NCBI GenBank assembly: GCA_002419285.1
Contig: DIFU01000085.1
Span: 1-32,728, forward strand
Source: Prolixibacteraceae bacterium UBA5740
GTDB lineage: Bacteria; Bacteroidota; Bacteroidia; Bacteroidales; Prolixibacteraceae
Direction of reading: 5' to 3'
DNA: 32,728 nucleotides
Positions 16,167 to 24,643 of this stretch are shown here, in pieces. The position numbers and the translations under genes were made by a program. A model generated the notes under the pieces. The model had not been told where the DNA came from. It saw nothing but the letters and a program-made list of their open reading frames with translations, and did no database searches. Numbering within the stretch: the first letter of the stretch is position 1; each line of letters starts with the position of its first letter.

Positions 16167-17504
16167 TTAATAGAGCTTTTCAAGCCGTACCCCCACAAAA
16201 TAGTGTTTTAGTATCTGGTCATAGGAATAGCCCTTTTCCCCCATCACTGCCGCGCCAATCTGACACAAGCCTGAACCATGACCCCAACCTGCCCCGCGAA
16301 GGATAAATCTGCCAGGTATGCCATTATCGATTTCGTCGTAATCAACCACAAATGCTGAACTGTAAAGATGCGTTTCGGACAACCATTTTCTTATTTCCAG
16401 TTCTTTGCCAACAATGAGGTTTTTTTCGGTTCCTACTATTTTGAGTCTTATGATCCGGCCAGATTGGCCTCTTTCCAAGGGTTCCAACCTAAGGATATTA
16501 CCAAAGTTTATCCTGGATTTTTTGGTTAGGAGTTCTGATAATTCCAGTTGGGAATATTGGATTGTCCACCTGAAAAAATCGGATGTTTTTTGGTCAAATG
16601 AAGGCAATACCTGGGAAAGGATTTTAATATCAGACGTATTGCAGAACGCCTTTGGCGAGAAAAGGATCCATTCCCTCGCATTTTCCTCCATTGTAAGTTT
16701 TTGTTTTGGAGATGACCCAAGAGGCTCTTTGTCGGCGATTGCAACTAAATAAGGCTTATGGAGAGGTTCCCAATTGTTCTCAAAATTCTCAGATATACCT
16801 CCGCAACATTTTGAGAACCGGGCATCACATATCTCATCGTTATATTTCAAAATCTCACCCATTGTATCATCAATGGCACTTGTTACGGTTGACGAAATAA
16901 TCTTGGTGATACCGTGGTATCGTTGACAATGATCATCGGCACAAACATCAAAGTTTTGATGGTCTTCCCTGTCGTACCATCTTATGTGCTCTGACTCTGT
17001 GCTGGTTTGAGATTTGTAATCCGAAATATTGCCGGCAATTTCCTTCTTTTTATTAATCTGTGCAATCAACCAACTGCGGGAAATAACTGCATGGGCTTTA
17101 AGTAATTCGGCTGAGCTGTTTGGGTTCATCTCTGAGGATATGACACTTTTCAGGTAATCCTCGAGGTGGATCGTATTGATCACCTGAATGGTATCCTGTT
17201 CGATCAGGAATCGTATACCACCCGTGAAGCGCTGATCTTCTTTTTGCTCCCAATGAAAGTCTATGCCAATGGTAACCTCTTTTAATAGGAAGGAGTTAGT
17301 CCTGAACACAGGTAGCAGAATGATCTCTTCTTCTGAAATGGTCAGAAAACTCTGGCCTTGCAAGATCATTTTTCCTTTTCGTAATTCGATAGTGTATGCT
17401 CCTTGAGGTATGATGTTGGTACCAACCCGGTAACCAGTTTCAAGAATGAATTCAATGTGGGTGGCTTTCATGATACCCACATGTAGAATGGGTTGTTTGT
17501 TCAT
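16167..17504 (-). CDS. SpoIID/LytB-domain protein
   Basis: A 445-residue protein of the SpoIID/LytB family, whose studied members cleave or help cleave denuded peptidoglycan glycan strands. Visible features: HLEDYLKSVISSEMNPN (113-129), in which E125 aligns with the catalytic glutamate; AHAVISRSWLI (137-147); a CADDHC cluster (188-193) reminiscent of the zinc site; and GAGWGHGSGLCQIGA (404-418) near the C-terminus. I see no signal peptide or membrane segment at the N-terminus (MNKQPILHVGIMKA), which is odd for a peptidoglycan-acting protein. Its start overlaps the stop of the DUF4922 gene by ATGA, so the two are probably made together. Family certain; localisation and substrate open. Confidence 0.9.
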   Translation of the reverse strand: MNKQPILHVGIMKATHIEFILETGYRVGTNIIPQGAYTIELRKGKMILQGQSFLTISEEEIILLPVFRTNSFLLKEVTIGIDFHWEQKEDQRFTGGIRFLIEQDTIQVINTIHLEDYLKSVISSEMNPNSSAELLKAHAVISRSWLIAQINKKKEIAGNISDYKSQTSTESEHIRWYDREDHQNFDVCADDHCQRYHGITKIISSTVTSAIDDTMGEILKYNDEICDARFSKCCGGISENFENNWEPLHKPYLVAIADKEPLGSSPKQKLTMEENAREWILFSPKAFCNTSDIKILSQVLPSFDQKTSDFFRWTIQYSQLELSELLTKKSRINFGNILRLEPLERGQSGRIIRLKIVGTEKNLIVGKELEIRKWLSETHLYSSAFVVDYDEIDNGIPGRFILRGAGWGHGSGLCQIGAAVMGEKGYSYDQILKHYFVGVRLEKLY

Positions 17505-18493
17505 GTCAGGGTTTTAATTTGTTCTGTCAGGGTGTGGAATTCATCGTTTCCGATTGAAACCTGATGGTAGATGCTGTGAATGTTCTCTTTGCTAATTTTG
17601 AAAAAGTCTTCTTCCCTCGGAAGTATCAACAGACCTGCCATTTCCACTGCAGCCGGACTTACAAGAATCTTCTCGAATTCATCGGCATAATATTCAGACG
17701 GCCTGCCTGTCCTTCTTGGGATTAAAACGATGTGCCAGACCCCTGACTTGAAGTATCCGAGCAAATTAAGCATAGGTTCAGGCCCTGACTGGGATGGTTC
17801 GAGTAACCTGATTACCTTTTTTAAGGTATCTGCGAGGATCTTTTCCTCGTCTGATTTGAGTATCAACATCTTTCTCAGGTAATCATGGATGGCGTATACC
17901 TCCACTTCGGGGCGAAAAAAAATGCGTTCTGATTTATCTGCCAAAAGGGAGGGCAACTCATCTTCGATGGGGAGGAAGTCCCTTATGCCTGCTTGAAAAT
18001 GAAAATGATCAGGGGCAGAAGCTCCGCATTCAGGGCCATTGTAAAGAACTGTAAAATCCTGAAGATCCCTGGTCAGGTGAAGAAAATCCTGAATATGATC
18101 TTCTATCAGCTGGGGAATGTGTTTCAGGGTAGGGATAGTCAGGTGATATGGGAAAATCGGATATGGATTGCATAGGATGATAAATTCGTCGCCATAAGGG
18201 ATTCCATTTTGCTCCTCTGGGCGGTTTTCATTACAAAGAAAACAGGGGCGTGCTTGAATTGACTGAATTCCCGTATCGGCTGCGGAAGATCTGATTCTTT
18301 CAGGGTTAAATTGACAATCTATTCTGAAATGGTCAAAGTCGAAGCTGGTTTTTCTAATCTGTTTCAGAGATCTGTAATTGCTGGAGGCCAGTTTCCAGTT
18401 GGCTTTCTGATGATTCACCAAAGCTACCGATAAGACAGATAGATTATAGGTTTTGCCGTATTTTCGCAGGTCACTGATGGAAACGTTTGTCAT
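17501..18493 (-). CDS. DUF4922 protein, HIT/GalT-like nucleotidyltransferase or phosphorylase
   Basis: A 330-residue protein whose core resembles the galactose-1-phosphate uridylyltransferase / GDP-galactose phosphorylase branch of the HIT superfamily. RPCFLCNENRP (82-92) supplies a CxxC-like pair. NPYPIFPYHLTIP (109-121) matches the substrate-side motif. PDHFHFQAG (161-169) contains the HxHxQ catalytic signature, with the second histidine expected to carry the nucleotidyl group. The likely chemistry is transfer or phosphorolysis of a nucleotide-sugar or dinucleotide, but the substrate is not known for DUF4922. It overlaps the SpoIID-like gene by 4 bases. The spacing suggests a two-gene unit, with the GHL10 gene 60 bases upstream. 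Confidence 0.85.
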   Translation of the reverse strand: MTNVSISDLRKYGKTYNLSVLSVALVNHQKANWKLASSNYRSLKQIRKTSFDFDHFRIDCQFNPERIRSSAADTGIQSIQARPCFLCNENRPEEQNGIPYGDEFIILCNPYPIFPYHLTIPTLKHIPQLIEDHIQDFLHLTRDLQDFTVLYNGPECGASAPDHFHFQAGIRDFLPIEDELPSLLADKSERIFFRPEVEVYAIHDYLRKMLILKSDEEKILADTLKKVIRLLEPSQSGPEPMLNLLGYFKSGVWHIVLIPRRTGRPSEYYADEFEKILVSPAAVEMAGLLILPREEDFFKISKENIHSIYHQVSIGNDEFHTLTEQIKTLT

Positions 18494-18553
18494 GTTAGGT
18501 GGTTTTGAATAATGAAACGACGTACCCTATGAAAAGATTGCACGGGAAATAAT

Positions 18554-20080
18554 CTACAATTTAATAATGACTGGTTCCGTCAATGAACTTTCATTGTTTA
18601 ACCGGTCAAGTGCTGAGATTCGTACTTCATAATCTTTCTTTTTACCACTTTTTCGGTTAAACTGGACAGCTTTTAGATGGGTATATTGCACAATGAATGT
18701 AGGATCATGGGAATCAAAGGGTCGGCCAACTTCATTCAGATAGATGAGATACTTTTCTCTGTCAATAGCTGTGGAGGCTGAATTGCCGGACTGCCACTGA
18801 ACCTTTCTTCCCGATACTTTTACCTTTATGGGAGTATGAGGCTGATTTACAGGTAGCCAGGGCATGGGAGGTATCAAGGCAGGTAACCGGTAGATTCTGG
18901 TTTTCAGGCTATCCTGAAACCCCAGCAGGTCTCTTTTGAAATGAATGCTGCTGAAATAGGCACTTCCGGTTACTCTGTCAAATTTCCTGAGCAGATCAAT
19001 TTGTCCGGGTAATTGCCTCGGCTGATTCCATGCTGCGATTGTTGAACCACCGCCAACCTTATAAGGTGCTTGTCCAATATATAAACCTTTACCGTATGCA
19101 TTTCTGTTCCACCATCGTACCAATGTTTCGAAATCGGCAGCAGTGTGCCCCATTTCCCAATATATCTGCGGTATTACATAGTCTATCCAGCCTTCCCTGA
19201 GCCATTTACGGATATCCGCAAATAAATCGTCATAATTGGTCACTCCTGCCCTGGTATCTGACCCTTCGGGGTCGGATGCCCGGTTTCTCCATACACCGAA
19301 TGGACTGATGCCAAATTTTACCCAAGGTTTAATGGCCTTGATGGTATCGCTGAGGGTTTTAATCATGATGTCCACATTCTCCCTGCGCCAGTGATCCTTA
19401 AGCTCTGGGCTGAAGGCCCTGTTGTAGCGTACAAAGGATTGGTGGTCAGGAAAAGTTTCCTTTGTGGGGTAAGGATAGAAGTAATCATCAAAATGAATGG
19501 CATCGATATCGTAACGTCTGACTACATCGGTCACAACCATTACAAAATGCTCCCGCGCAGCTGGAATACCCGGATCAAAAAAAAGTTTATTGTCGTATCT
19601 GATAACCCAGTCCGGGTTCCTGAATGCGATGTGATCGCCCGCAAGCGGTTGTGATGCATTGAGAGCGAGGCGGAACGGGTTCATCCATGCATGAAGCTCC
19701 ATTCCCCGTTTATGTGATTCCTGAATCCAGAATTGTAGCGGGTCGAAGGATGAGTCCGGAGCTTTCCCTGGAACTCCCGTCAGGTATCGCGACCATGGTT
19801 CTAATTCAGAATGGTAGAAGGCATCAGCACTTGGCCGGACCTGAAAAATGATTGCGTTCATGCCTTGGTCCTTATGCATATCTAAAATCTGAATTGCCTC
19901 TGCCTTCATAATTTCAGCCGATAAACCGGGTTTTGATGGCCAATCGATATTATTGACAGTTGCAACCCAAACCCCACGAAATTCATATTTTGGGGACAGT
20001 ACCTGTGCATCAATCTTTATGAAGGCCAACAATGCAAAAATGATAACAATAAAAGATCTGGTTTTTATGAAAACACACAT
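18554..20080 (-). CDS. Exported GHL10-family glycosidase-like protein (former DUF187)
   Basis: A 508-residue exported protein. The signal peptide is MCVFIKTRSFIVIIFALLAFIKIDA (1-25). The catalytic-type TIM-barrel begins with EFRGVWVATVNNIDWPS. It continues with GMNAIIFQVRPSADAFYHSE, ELHAWMNPFR and IDAIHFDDYFYPYP, the acidic core typical of glycosyl hydrolase-like family 10 (YngK-like). The C-terminal roughly 100 residues look like a fibronectin-type or other beta-sandwich domain. Relatives are proposed to act on peptidoglycan-derived or other cell-envelope glycans, but activity is poorly established. It is first in the minus-strand group with the DUF4922 and SpoIID-domain genes. Confidence 0.92.
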   Translation of the reverse strand: MCVFIKTRSFIVIIFALLAFIKIDAQVLSPKYEFRGVWVATVNNIDWPSKPGLSAEIMKAEAIQILDMHKDQGMNAIIFQVRPSADAFYHSELEPWSRYLTGVPGKAPDSSFDPLQFWIQESHKRGMELHAWMNPFRLALNASQPLAGDHIAFRNPDWVIRYDNKLFFDPGIPAAREHFVMVVTDVVRRYDIDAIHFDDYFYPYPTKETFPDHQSFVRYNRAFSPELKDHWRRENVDIMIKTLSDTIKAIKPWVKFGISPFGVWRNRASDPEGSDTRAGVTNYDDLFADIRKWLREGWIDYVIPQIYWEMGHTAADFETLVRWWNRNAYGKGLYIGQAPYKVGGGSTIAAWNQPRQLPGQIDLLRKFDRVTGSAYFSSIHFKRDLLGFQDSLKTRIYRLPALIPPMPWLPVNQPHTPIKVKVSGRKVQWQSGNSASTAIDREKYLIYLNEVGRPFDSHDPTFIVQYTHLKAVQFNRKSGKKKDYEVRISALDRLNNESSLTEPVIIKL

Positions 20081-20270
20081 GGGCTAAACAGTTTCATTTT
20101 TGGGGTAAAAATAGCATAAAAGCAGTCTTGTAAAATATTCCTGCCTTTTTTTGACCAATTGGTTTTAACCTTTGAATGCACCGTTTTTTCAGTTAGCCAG
20201 TTCATTTCGGAATGATGAAATTTTGTCGATTCCTGACATTTTTCACATACTTTATTTACTTTGGTCACAA

Positions 20271-20341
20271 AATGCAAAGAATTTTTCCTACAGATTTCCT
20301 TGCTTTCCGGGTAATTAAGAATGCAAAGCGATTAATGCAAA
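20271..20341 (+). repeat. Three copies of AATGCAAA upstream of the HAD-cupin-nad series
   Basis: AATGCAAAG occurs at 20271-20279 and 20320-20328, and AATGCAAA at 20334-20341, all on the plus strand within 80 bases of the HAD start codon. The spacings are 49 and 14 bases. They may be regulator binding sites; the background is AT-rich, so chance is possible. Confidence 0.3.
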
Positions 20342-20351
20342 CCATTTTTTG

Positions 20352-21062
20352 ATGAAAAGTTTTGATCCAGAGTGTATTCGGGTGATTGGGTTCGATGCAG
20401 ATGATACCTTATGGGTAAATGAACCATATTACAGAGCGACAGAAGAAAAATTCTGCGGCTTAATGGAGCAGTTTGGTAGTGCTGAAGAAATCCAAAGATT
20501 GCTTTTTGATGTCGAAATGAATAATTTGGAATTGTATGGCTATGGCACCAAAGCATTTATGCTTTCATTGATTGAAACCGCGGTTGAGGTTTCAGATGGT
20601 AAAGTCATTGTTTCCGATATCCTAAAGATTATAGACATGGGGAAGGATCAGATTGCGATGAAAAATGCTTTACTACCCAATGTTCAAGATGTATTGGAAA
20701 CCTTATCAGGTCACTTCCGTCTAATTGTCGCAACCAAGGGAGATTTACTTGATCAGGAAAGAAAATTAAAAAACTCTGGGATAGCAGGTTATTTTCACCA
20801 CATCGAAATTATGACAGGCAAAACCGAGGAGCACTATAAGAAATTGCTCAACCATCTGGATATTCCTGCAGGCGAGTTTTTGATGATTGGCAACTCTCTG
20901 AAGTCTGATATTTTACCGGTAATCAGTTTGGGAGGCCATGCGATCCATGTTCCGTTCCAGGTAACCTGGCAGCATGAAATGATGCATGATCATGAACTAT
21001 CAGGATACCATTATAATACAATAAAAACTATTAAGGATATAATACCATTTTTAGGATTATGA
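20352..21062 (+). CDS. HAD-superfamily hydrolase
   Basis: A 236-residue cytoplasmic phosphatase-type protein. The ATG at 20352 is preferred over the TTG immediately before it. Motif I is FDADDTLW (14-21), with D15 as nucleophile and D17 as acid-base. Motif II is VATKGD (126-131, T128). Motif III is K157 in TGKTEEHYKK. Motif IV is GNSLKSD (180-186), which supplies the magnesium-binding acid. The cap lies between motifs I and II (about 24-105), as in class C1 enzymes. The substrate cannot be told from sequence. It opens a plus-strand series running into a cupin and NAD/CoA genes, so a role in nucleotide or cofactor phosphate metabolism is possible but unproven. Confidence 0.9.
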   Translation: MKSFDPECIRVIGFDADDTLWVNEPYYRATEEKFCGLMEQFGSAEEIQRLLFDVEMNNLELYGYGTKAFMLSLIETAVEVSDGKVIVSDILKIIDMGKDQIAMKNALLPNVQDVLETLSGHFRLIVATKGDLLDQERKLKNSGIAGYFHHIEIMTGKTEEHYKKLLNHLDIPAGEFLMIGNSLKSDILPVISLGGHAIHVPFQVTWQHEMMHDHELSGYHYNTIKTIKDIIPFLGL

Positions 21063-21091
21063 CTTAAGAATCCATCAATAAAACTAAAAAA

Positions 21092-21436
21092 ATGTTTACA
21101 AAGAAAAACCAAAGAGAATATAAAGTATTGATCGAGGGGGTCAGGATGAGACCTTTGTCTTATGAGCAAAAAACCATTCTGTGTGAATTTATCCTCGAGA
21201 AGGGGGCTAAATTACCTCTGCATCAACATCCGTATGAGCAGACCGGATACCTTCTTTCCGGCAGGTTACGTTTCGACATAGGTGGTGAATGGTATGATAC
21301 CAATCCGGGTGATAGCTGGTGTATTCCTGAGAACGTATTACATCAGGTGGAGGTATTGGAAGAAGCCCAGCTGATCGAGATCTTTTCTCCCATCAGGCCC
21401 GATTATCTCCCGATGGACCCGGTAAATCCGCATTAA
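21092..21436 (+). CDS. Small single-domain cupin
   Basis: A 114-residue protein folding as one cupin barrel. The first motif is GAKLPLHQHPYEQTGYLLSG, with H44, H46 and Q50 as metal ligands; the second is NPGDSWCIPENVLHQVEV, with H84. HxH...Q...H is the ligand set seen in KdgF-like cupins. Such proteins bind a divalent metal and act on, or sense, small sugar acids or other ligands, but the reaction here is unknown. It lies 29 bases after the HAD gene and 35 bases before nadB, consistent with one transcript. Confidence 0.88.
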   Translation: MFTKKNQREYKVLIEGVRMRPLSYEQKTILCEFILEKGAKLPLHQHPYEQTGYLLSGRLRFDIGGEWYDTNPGDSWCIPENVLHQVEVLEEAQLIEIFSPIRPDYLPMDPVNPH

Positions 21437-21471
21437 ATATTACTTTTGAATATTGAAACATTTACAGTCGG

Positions 21472-23049
21472 ATGCAAAAATTTGAATACGATATTGTTGT
21501 TGTAGGTAGCGGTTTGGCTGGGCTTACGGCAGCTTTTTATGCATCGCGGTTCGGCTCAGTGGCCATTGTTACAAAATCAGAATTGGATACCAGTAATTCC
21601 TGGTTTGCGCAAGGTGGAATCGCTGCCGTTACCGGAGAAGATGACAATCCGGAACTTCATATAAATGATACACTGGTGGCAGGAAGGGGACTCTGCGATT
21701 ATGATGCGGTGGAAGTTCTGGTGAGGGAAGGCAGCGACAGGGTGAGGGAGCTGATTGAGATGGGAATGCCCTTTGACAGGGAGGCCGGGAAGATAGTCCT
21801 TGGTCTCGAAGGTGGCCATAGCCGCAGGCGGATATTACATGCCGGAGGAGATGCCACTGGGAAAGAGTTGACTCGTTATATGCTCCGAAAAGTTCAGGAC
21901 ACAAAAAACATTGCTTCTTTCGAGTATACTACAGTGGTGAATCTATTCAGTCATGGCAACTGTTTTGCAGGGCTGCAAGCGATTGATTTCCGCAGAAACG
22001 AGAATGTTTTCTTCAAATCAAAGGCTGTCATCATGGCCACAGGTGGCTTGTCGAGGCTATACAGCCGCTCAACAAATCCACACACTGCAACTGGTGATGG
22101 AATTGCTTTGGCCTATGACTGCGGAGCACAATTGTCGGATATTGAATTTATACAGTTTCACCCATCGGCCTTATCGGCCCCAGGCAGAGATGCTTTTTTG
22201 ATTAGTGAAGCCGTAAGGGGTGAAGGCGCTTGGCTGCTAAACAAAAATGGAGAACGATTCATGACTGGGATCCATCCTTTGGCAGAGTTAGCACCGAGGG
22301 ATGTAGTTGCCCATGCCATTTACAACGAAATGATGAAGAGCGGTTCTGATTCGGTATTCCTTTCGCTTAAGCACCTTGACCCTGATTATATTTCCCATCG
22401 GTTCCTTACCATAAACCAGACTCTACGGGAATATGGTTATGATATGACTAGTGATCTTTTGCCGGTTGCGCCTGCGGCACACTATATGGTTGGGGGTATA
22501 CGCTCGGGATTATATGGGGAGACCAATGTACACGGGCTGTTCGTTTGTGGAGAAGCGGCTTCAACTGGTGTTATGGGGGCTAACCGTCTTGCTTCCAACT
22601 CACTTCTTGAATGTCTGGTTTTTGGTAAGAGAGCCAGTGAACGTGCTGCTGAAATGCCAGAGAGCCACTGTTTAGTTCCCGACCCAGAGCCAATTCGTCT
22701 GAATTCTGGAACGGACAAGGTTTATCTGGATTTCCGAAATGAAATGGCAACATCGATGATGATCAATATGGGAATCATTCGCGCCAAATCGAGAATGGAG
22801 TCGGCATTAAACAGATTTAAAGAAATCCGAGATTTGTTTGAAGATCATCAGCAAGATTATAATAGGTTGAAAATAAAGAATATGGCTACGCTTTGCTACT
22901 TGATAAGCAGGGCTGCACTTGTGAGGACGGAAAGTCGCGGTGGACATATCCGTGAAGATTTTCCGGAGGAGAATCCTTCACTTAGGGTACATATAATCCA
23001 ACAGATAGAGAAAAAGCCAATTTTCGTGCCTGTAATTGATAAAAAATAA
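21472..23049 (+). CDS. nadB: L-aspartate oxidase
   Basis: Flavoenzyme that oxidises L-aspartate to iminoaspartate, the first step of de novo NAD synthesis. It has 525 residues, the usual length. The FAD-binding motif is VVVGSGLAGLTAAFYAS (9-25). NSWFAQGGIAAV and EGGHSRRRILHAGGDATG follow. The C-terminal half has PAAHYMVGGIRSGLYG and GEAASTGVMGANRLASNSLLE, the substrate- and FAD-binding segments of the NadB/succinate-dehydrogenase flavoprotein family. A terminal helical domain follows. HxxxR-type residues and the lack of a covalent-flavin signature favour NadB over SdhA/FrdA. nadC follows after 8 bases; nadA is not in the window. Confidence 0.97.
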   Translation: MQKFEYDIVVVGSGLAGLTAAFYASRFGSVAIVTKSELDTSNSWFAQGGIAAVTGEDDNPELHINDTLVAGRGLCDYDAVEVLVREGSDRVRELIEMGMPFDREAGKIVLGLEGGHSRRRILHAGGDATGKELTRYMLRKVQDTKNIASFEYTTVVNLFSHGNCFAGLQAIDFRRNENVFFKSKAVIMATGGLSRLYSRSTNPHTATGDGIALAYDCGAQLSDIEFIQFHPSALSAPGRDAFLISEAVRGEGAWLLNKNGERFMTGIHPLAELAPRDVVAHAIYNEMMKSGSDSVFLSLKHLDPDYISHRFLTINQTLREYGYDMTSDLLPVAPAAHYMVGGIRSGLYGETNVHGLFVCGEAASTGVMGANRLASNSLLECLVFGKRASERAAEMPESHCLVPDPEPIRLNSGTDKVYLDFRNEMATSMMINMGIIRAKSRMESALNRFKEIRDLFEDHQQDYNRLKIKNMATLCYLISRAALVRTESRGGHIREDFPEENPSLRVHIIQQIEKKPIFVPVIDKK

Positions 23050-23057
23050 AATAAGAT

Positions 23058-23912
23058 ATGATTCTCGATCTGAATGAAAAGAAAGCTGCTGAATTGCTTA
23101 TTGAAATGGCTCTTGCTGAAGATGTTGGTAGTGGAGATGTATCCACCAACAACTTAATACCACCGCATGACAGGAGAACCGCATATATGATAACCAAGGC
23201 TGATGGAGTTGTTGCAGGATTGGAAGTTGCTCAAATGGTCTTTGCTAAACTTGATAGTGGTCTTTCATGGCTACCCCAGGTAAAAGATGGAGACAAGGTT
23301 CAGAAAGGCACCGTGATTGTGAGGTTCTCGGCCACTTACAGGGCTATTCTTACCGGGGAGCGGACTGCCTTGAATTTCCTTCAGCGAATGTCTGGAATAG
23401 CAACAGAATCCCATCTTTATGCGGAGGCAGTAGCAGGATTTAAAACCAAAATCCTGGATACCCGAAAAACCCTTCCTGGATTTCGATTGCTCGATAAATA
23501 TGCTGTCAGGGCAGGCGGTGCTGCCAATCACCGAATCGGACTTTATGATATGGTCATGATCAAGGACAACCATATTGCAATAGCCGGAGGTATTGGCCCG
23601 GCAGTCAAAACAATCCGTAACGCAATCGGACATTCCCTTAAGGTAGAGGTCGAAACCACAAACTTGGATGAGGTCGCAGAAGCTTTGGAGGCTGGTGCCG
23701 ATATCATTATGCTCGACAATATGGATACAGAAGCAATGGCACTAGCTGTTGATTTGATCAGTGGTAAAGCTGAAACCGAAGCGTCGGGAAACATGAATTT
23801 GTTTCGTCTGAAAGAGGTGGCAGCCACTGGTGTTGATTATATTTCAGTTGGAGCACTGACCCATTCCGTTCAGGCACTCGATATTAGTCAGCGTATTGAA
23901 GATTCAATATGA
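23058..23912 (+). CDS. nadC: Quinolinate phosphoribosyltransferase
   Basis: Converts quinolinate and PRPP to nicotinate mononucleotide with loss of CO2. It has 284 residues, the normal length. Recognisable segments are LAEDVGSGDVSTNN (18-31), GERTALNFLQRMSGIAT (PRPP/quinolinate site), LDTRKTLPGFRLLDKYAV with the invariant Arg/Lys residues, and GGAANHRIGLYDMVMIKDNH. ADIIMLDNM and the C-terminal GVDYISVGALTHS complete the barrel. Its stop codon overlaps the coaX start by ATGA (23909-23912), so the two are probably translationally coupled. Confidence 0.97.
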   Translation: MILDLNEKKAAELLIEMALAEDVGSGDVSTNNLIPPHDRRTAYMITKADGVVAGLEVAQMVFAKLDSGLSWLPQVKDGDKVQKGTVIVRFSATYRAILTGERTALNFLQRMSGIATESHLYAEAVAGFKTKILDTRKTLPGFRLLDKYAVRAGGAANHRIGLYDMVMIKDNHIAIAGGIGPAVKTIRNAIGHSLKVEVETTNLDEVAEALEAGADIIMLDNMDTEAMALAVDLISGKAETEASGNMNLFRLKEVAATGVDYISVGALTHSVQALDISQRIEDSI

Positions 23913-24643
23913 ATCTAATCATTGACATCGGAAACAGCCTGACAAAAGTTTATCTTTTCGATGAAGGTAGGGCTGTTGAATCGTTTGTCATCGATAAAAC
24001 AATTATTCCATTTATTCAGCAACTCTTGATTGATTATAAGTCAATTAAAAGGGCGATCATTTCATCAACCCGTGATTACGACCCTGAAATTTCCGGATTG
24101 CTCGACAAACTTCCTGACGGTTGGTCGGAACTAACTTCAGAAACAGAATTACCGATAGCAAATAAATACAAGACCCCGGAGACATTGGGTAAAGATCGGT
24201 TGGCCGCCGTGGTTGGTGCCCAGACATTGTTCCCGGGGCGAAATGTTCTGGTAATTGATGCCGGGACTGCTATCACTTATGATATTATAAATGAACTGGG
24301 TGAGTATTACGGAGGTAGTATTTCTCCCGGACTGTTGATGCGATTTCGTGCCTTGCATCAGTTTACCGGAAGGCTGCCATTACTCATGCCGCGGGATAGG
24401 TTTGAATTCCCGGGAAATAGTACTGAGGAGGCTATAATTTCAGGAGTAGAGCAGGGGATATTGTTCGAAATAGAAGCCTATATCGCTCATTTTAAGAAAA
24501 ATTATAAGAATTTGGAAGTCATTTTTACAGGAGGTGACTCCAATTTCTTTGATAGCAAACTAAAAAATTCTTTCTTTGTATGCTCAAATTTAGTTGCTTT
24601 TGGATTAAACAGGATATTAGATCATAATGCAAAAAAATATTAG
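23909..24643 (+). CDS. coaX: Type III pantothenate kinase
   Basis: Phosphorylates pantothenate, the first step of CoA synthesis. It belongs to the CoaX (ASKHA-fold) class and has 244 residues, the usual length. Motifs: DIGNSLTKVYLF (6-17, nucleotide binding), TPETLGKDRLAAVVGA (substrate loop), VIDAGTAITYDI (phosphate-2 motif) and GGSISPGLLMRFRALHQFTG. It overlaps nadC by 4 bases and the following outer-membrane protein gene by 17 bases. The chain joins cofactor synthesis to envelope genes, an arrangement I have the impression recurs in Bacteroidota. Confidence 0.96.
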   Translation: MNLIIDIGNSLTKVYLFDEGRAVESFVIDKTIIPFIQQLLIDYKSIKRAIISSTRDYDPEISGLLDKLPDGWSELTSETELPIANKYKTPETLGKDRLAAVVGAQTLFPGRNVLVIDAGTAITYDIINELGEYYGGSISPGLLMRFRALHQFTGRLPLLMPRDRFEFPGNSTEEAIISGVEQGILFEIEAYIAHFKKNYKNLEVIFTGGDSNFFDSKLKNSFFVCSNLVAFGLNRILDHNAKKY

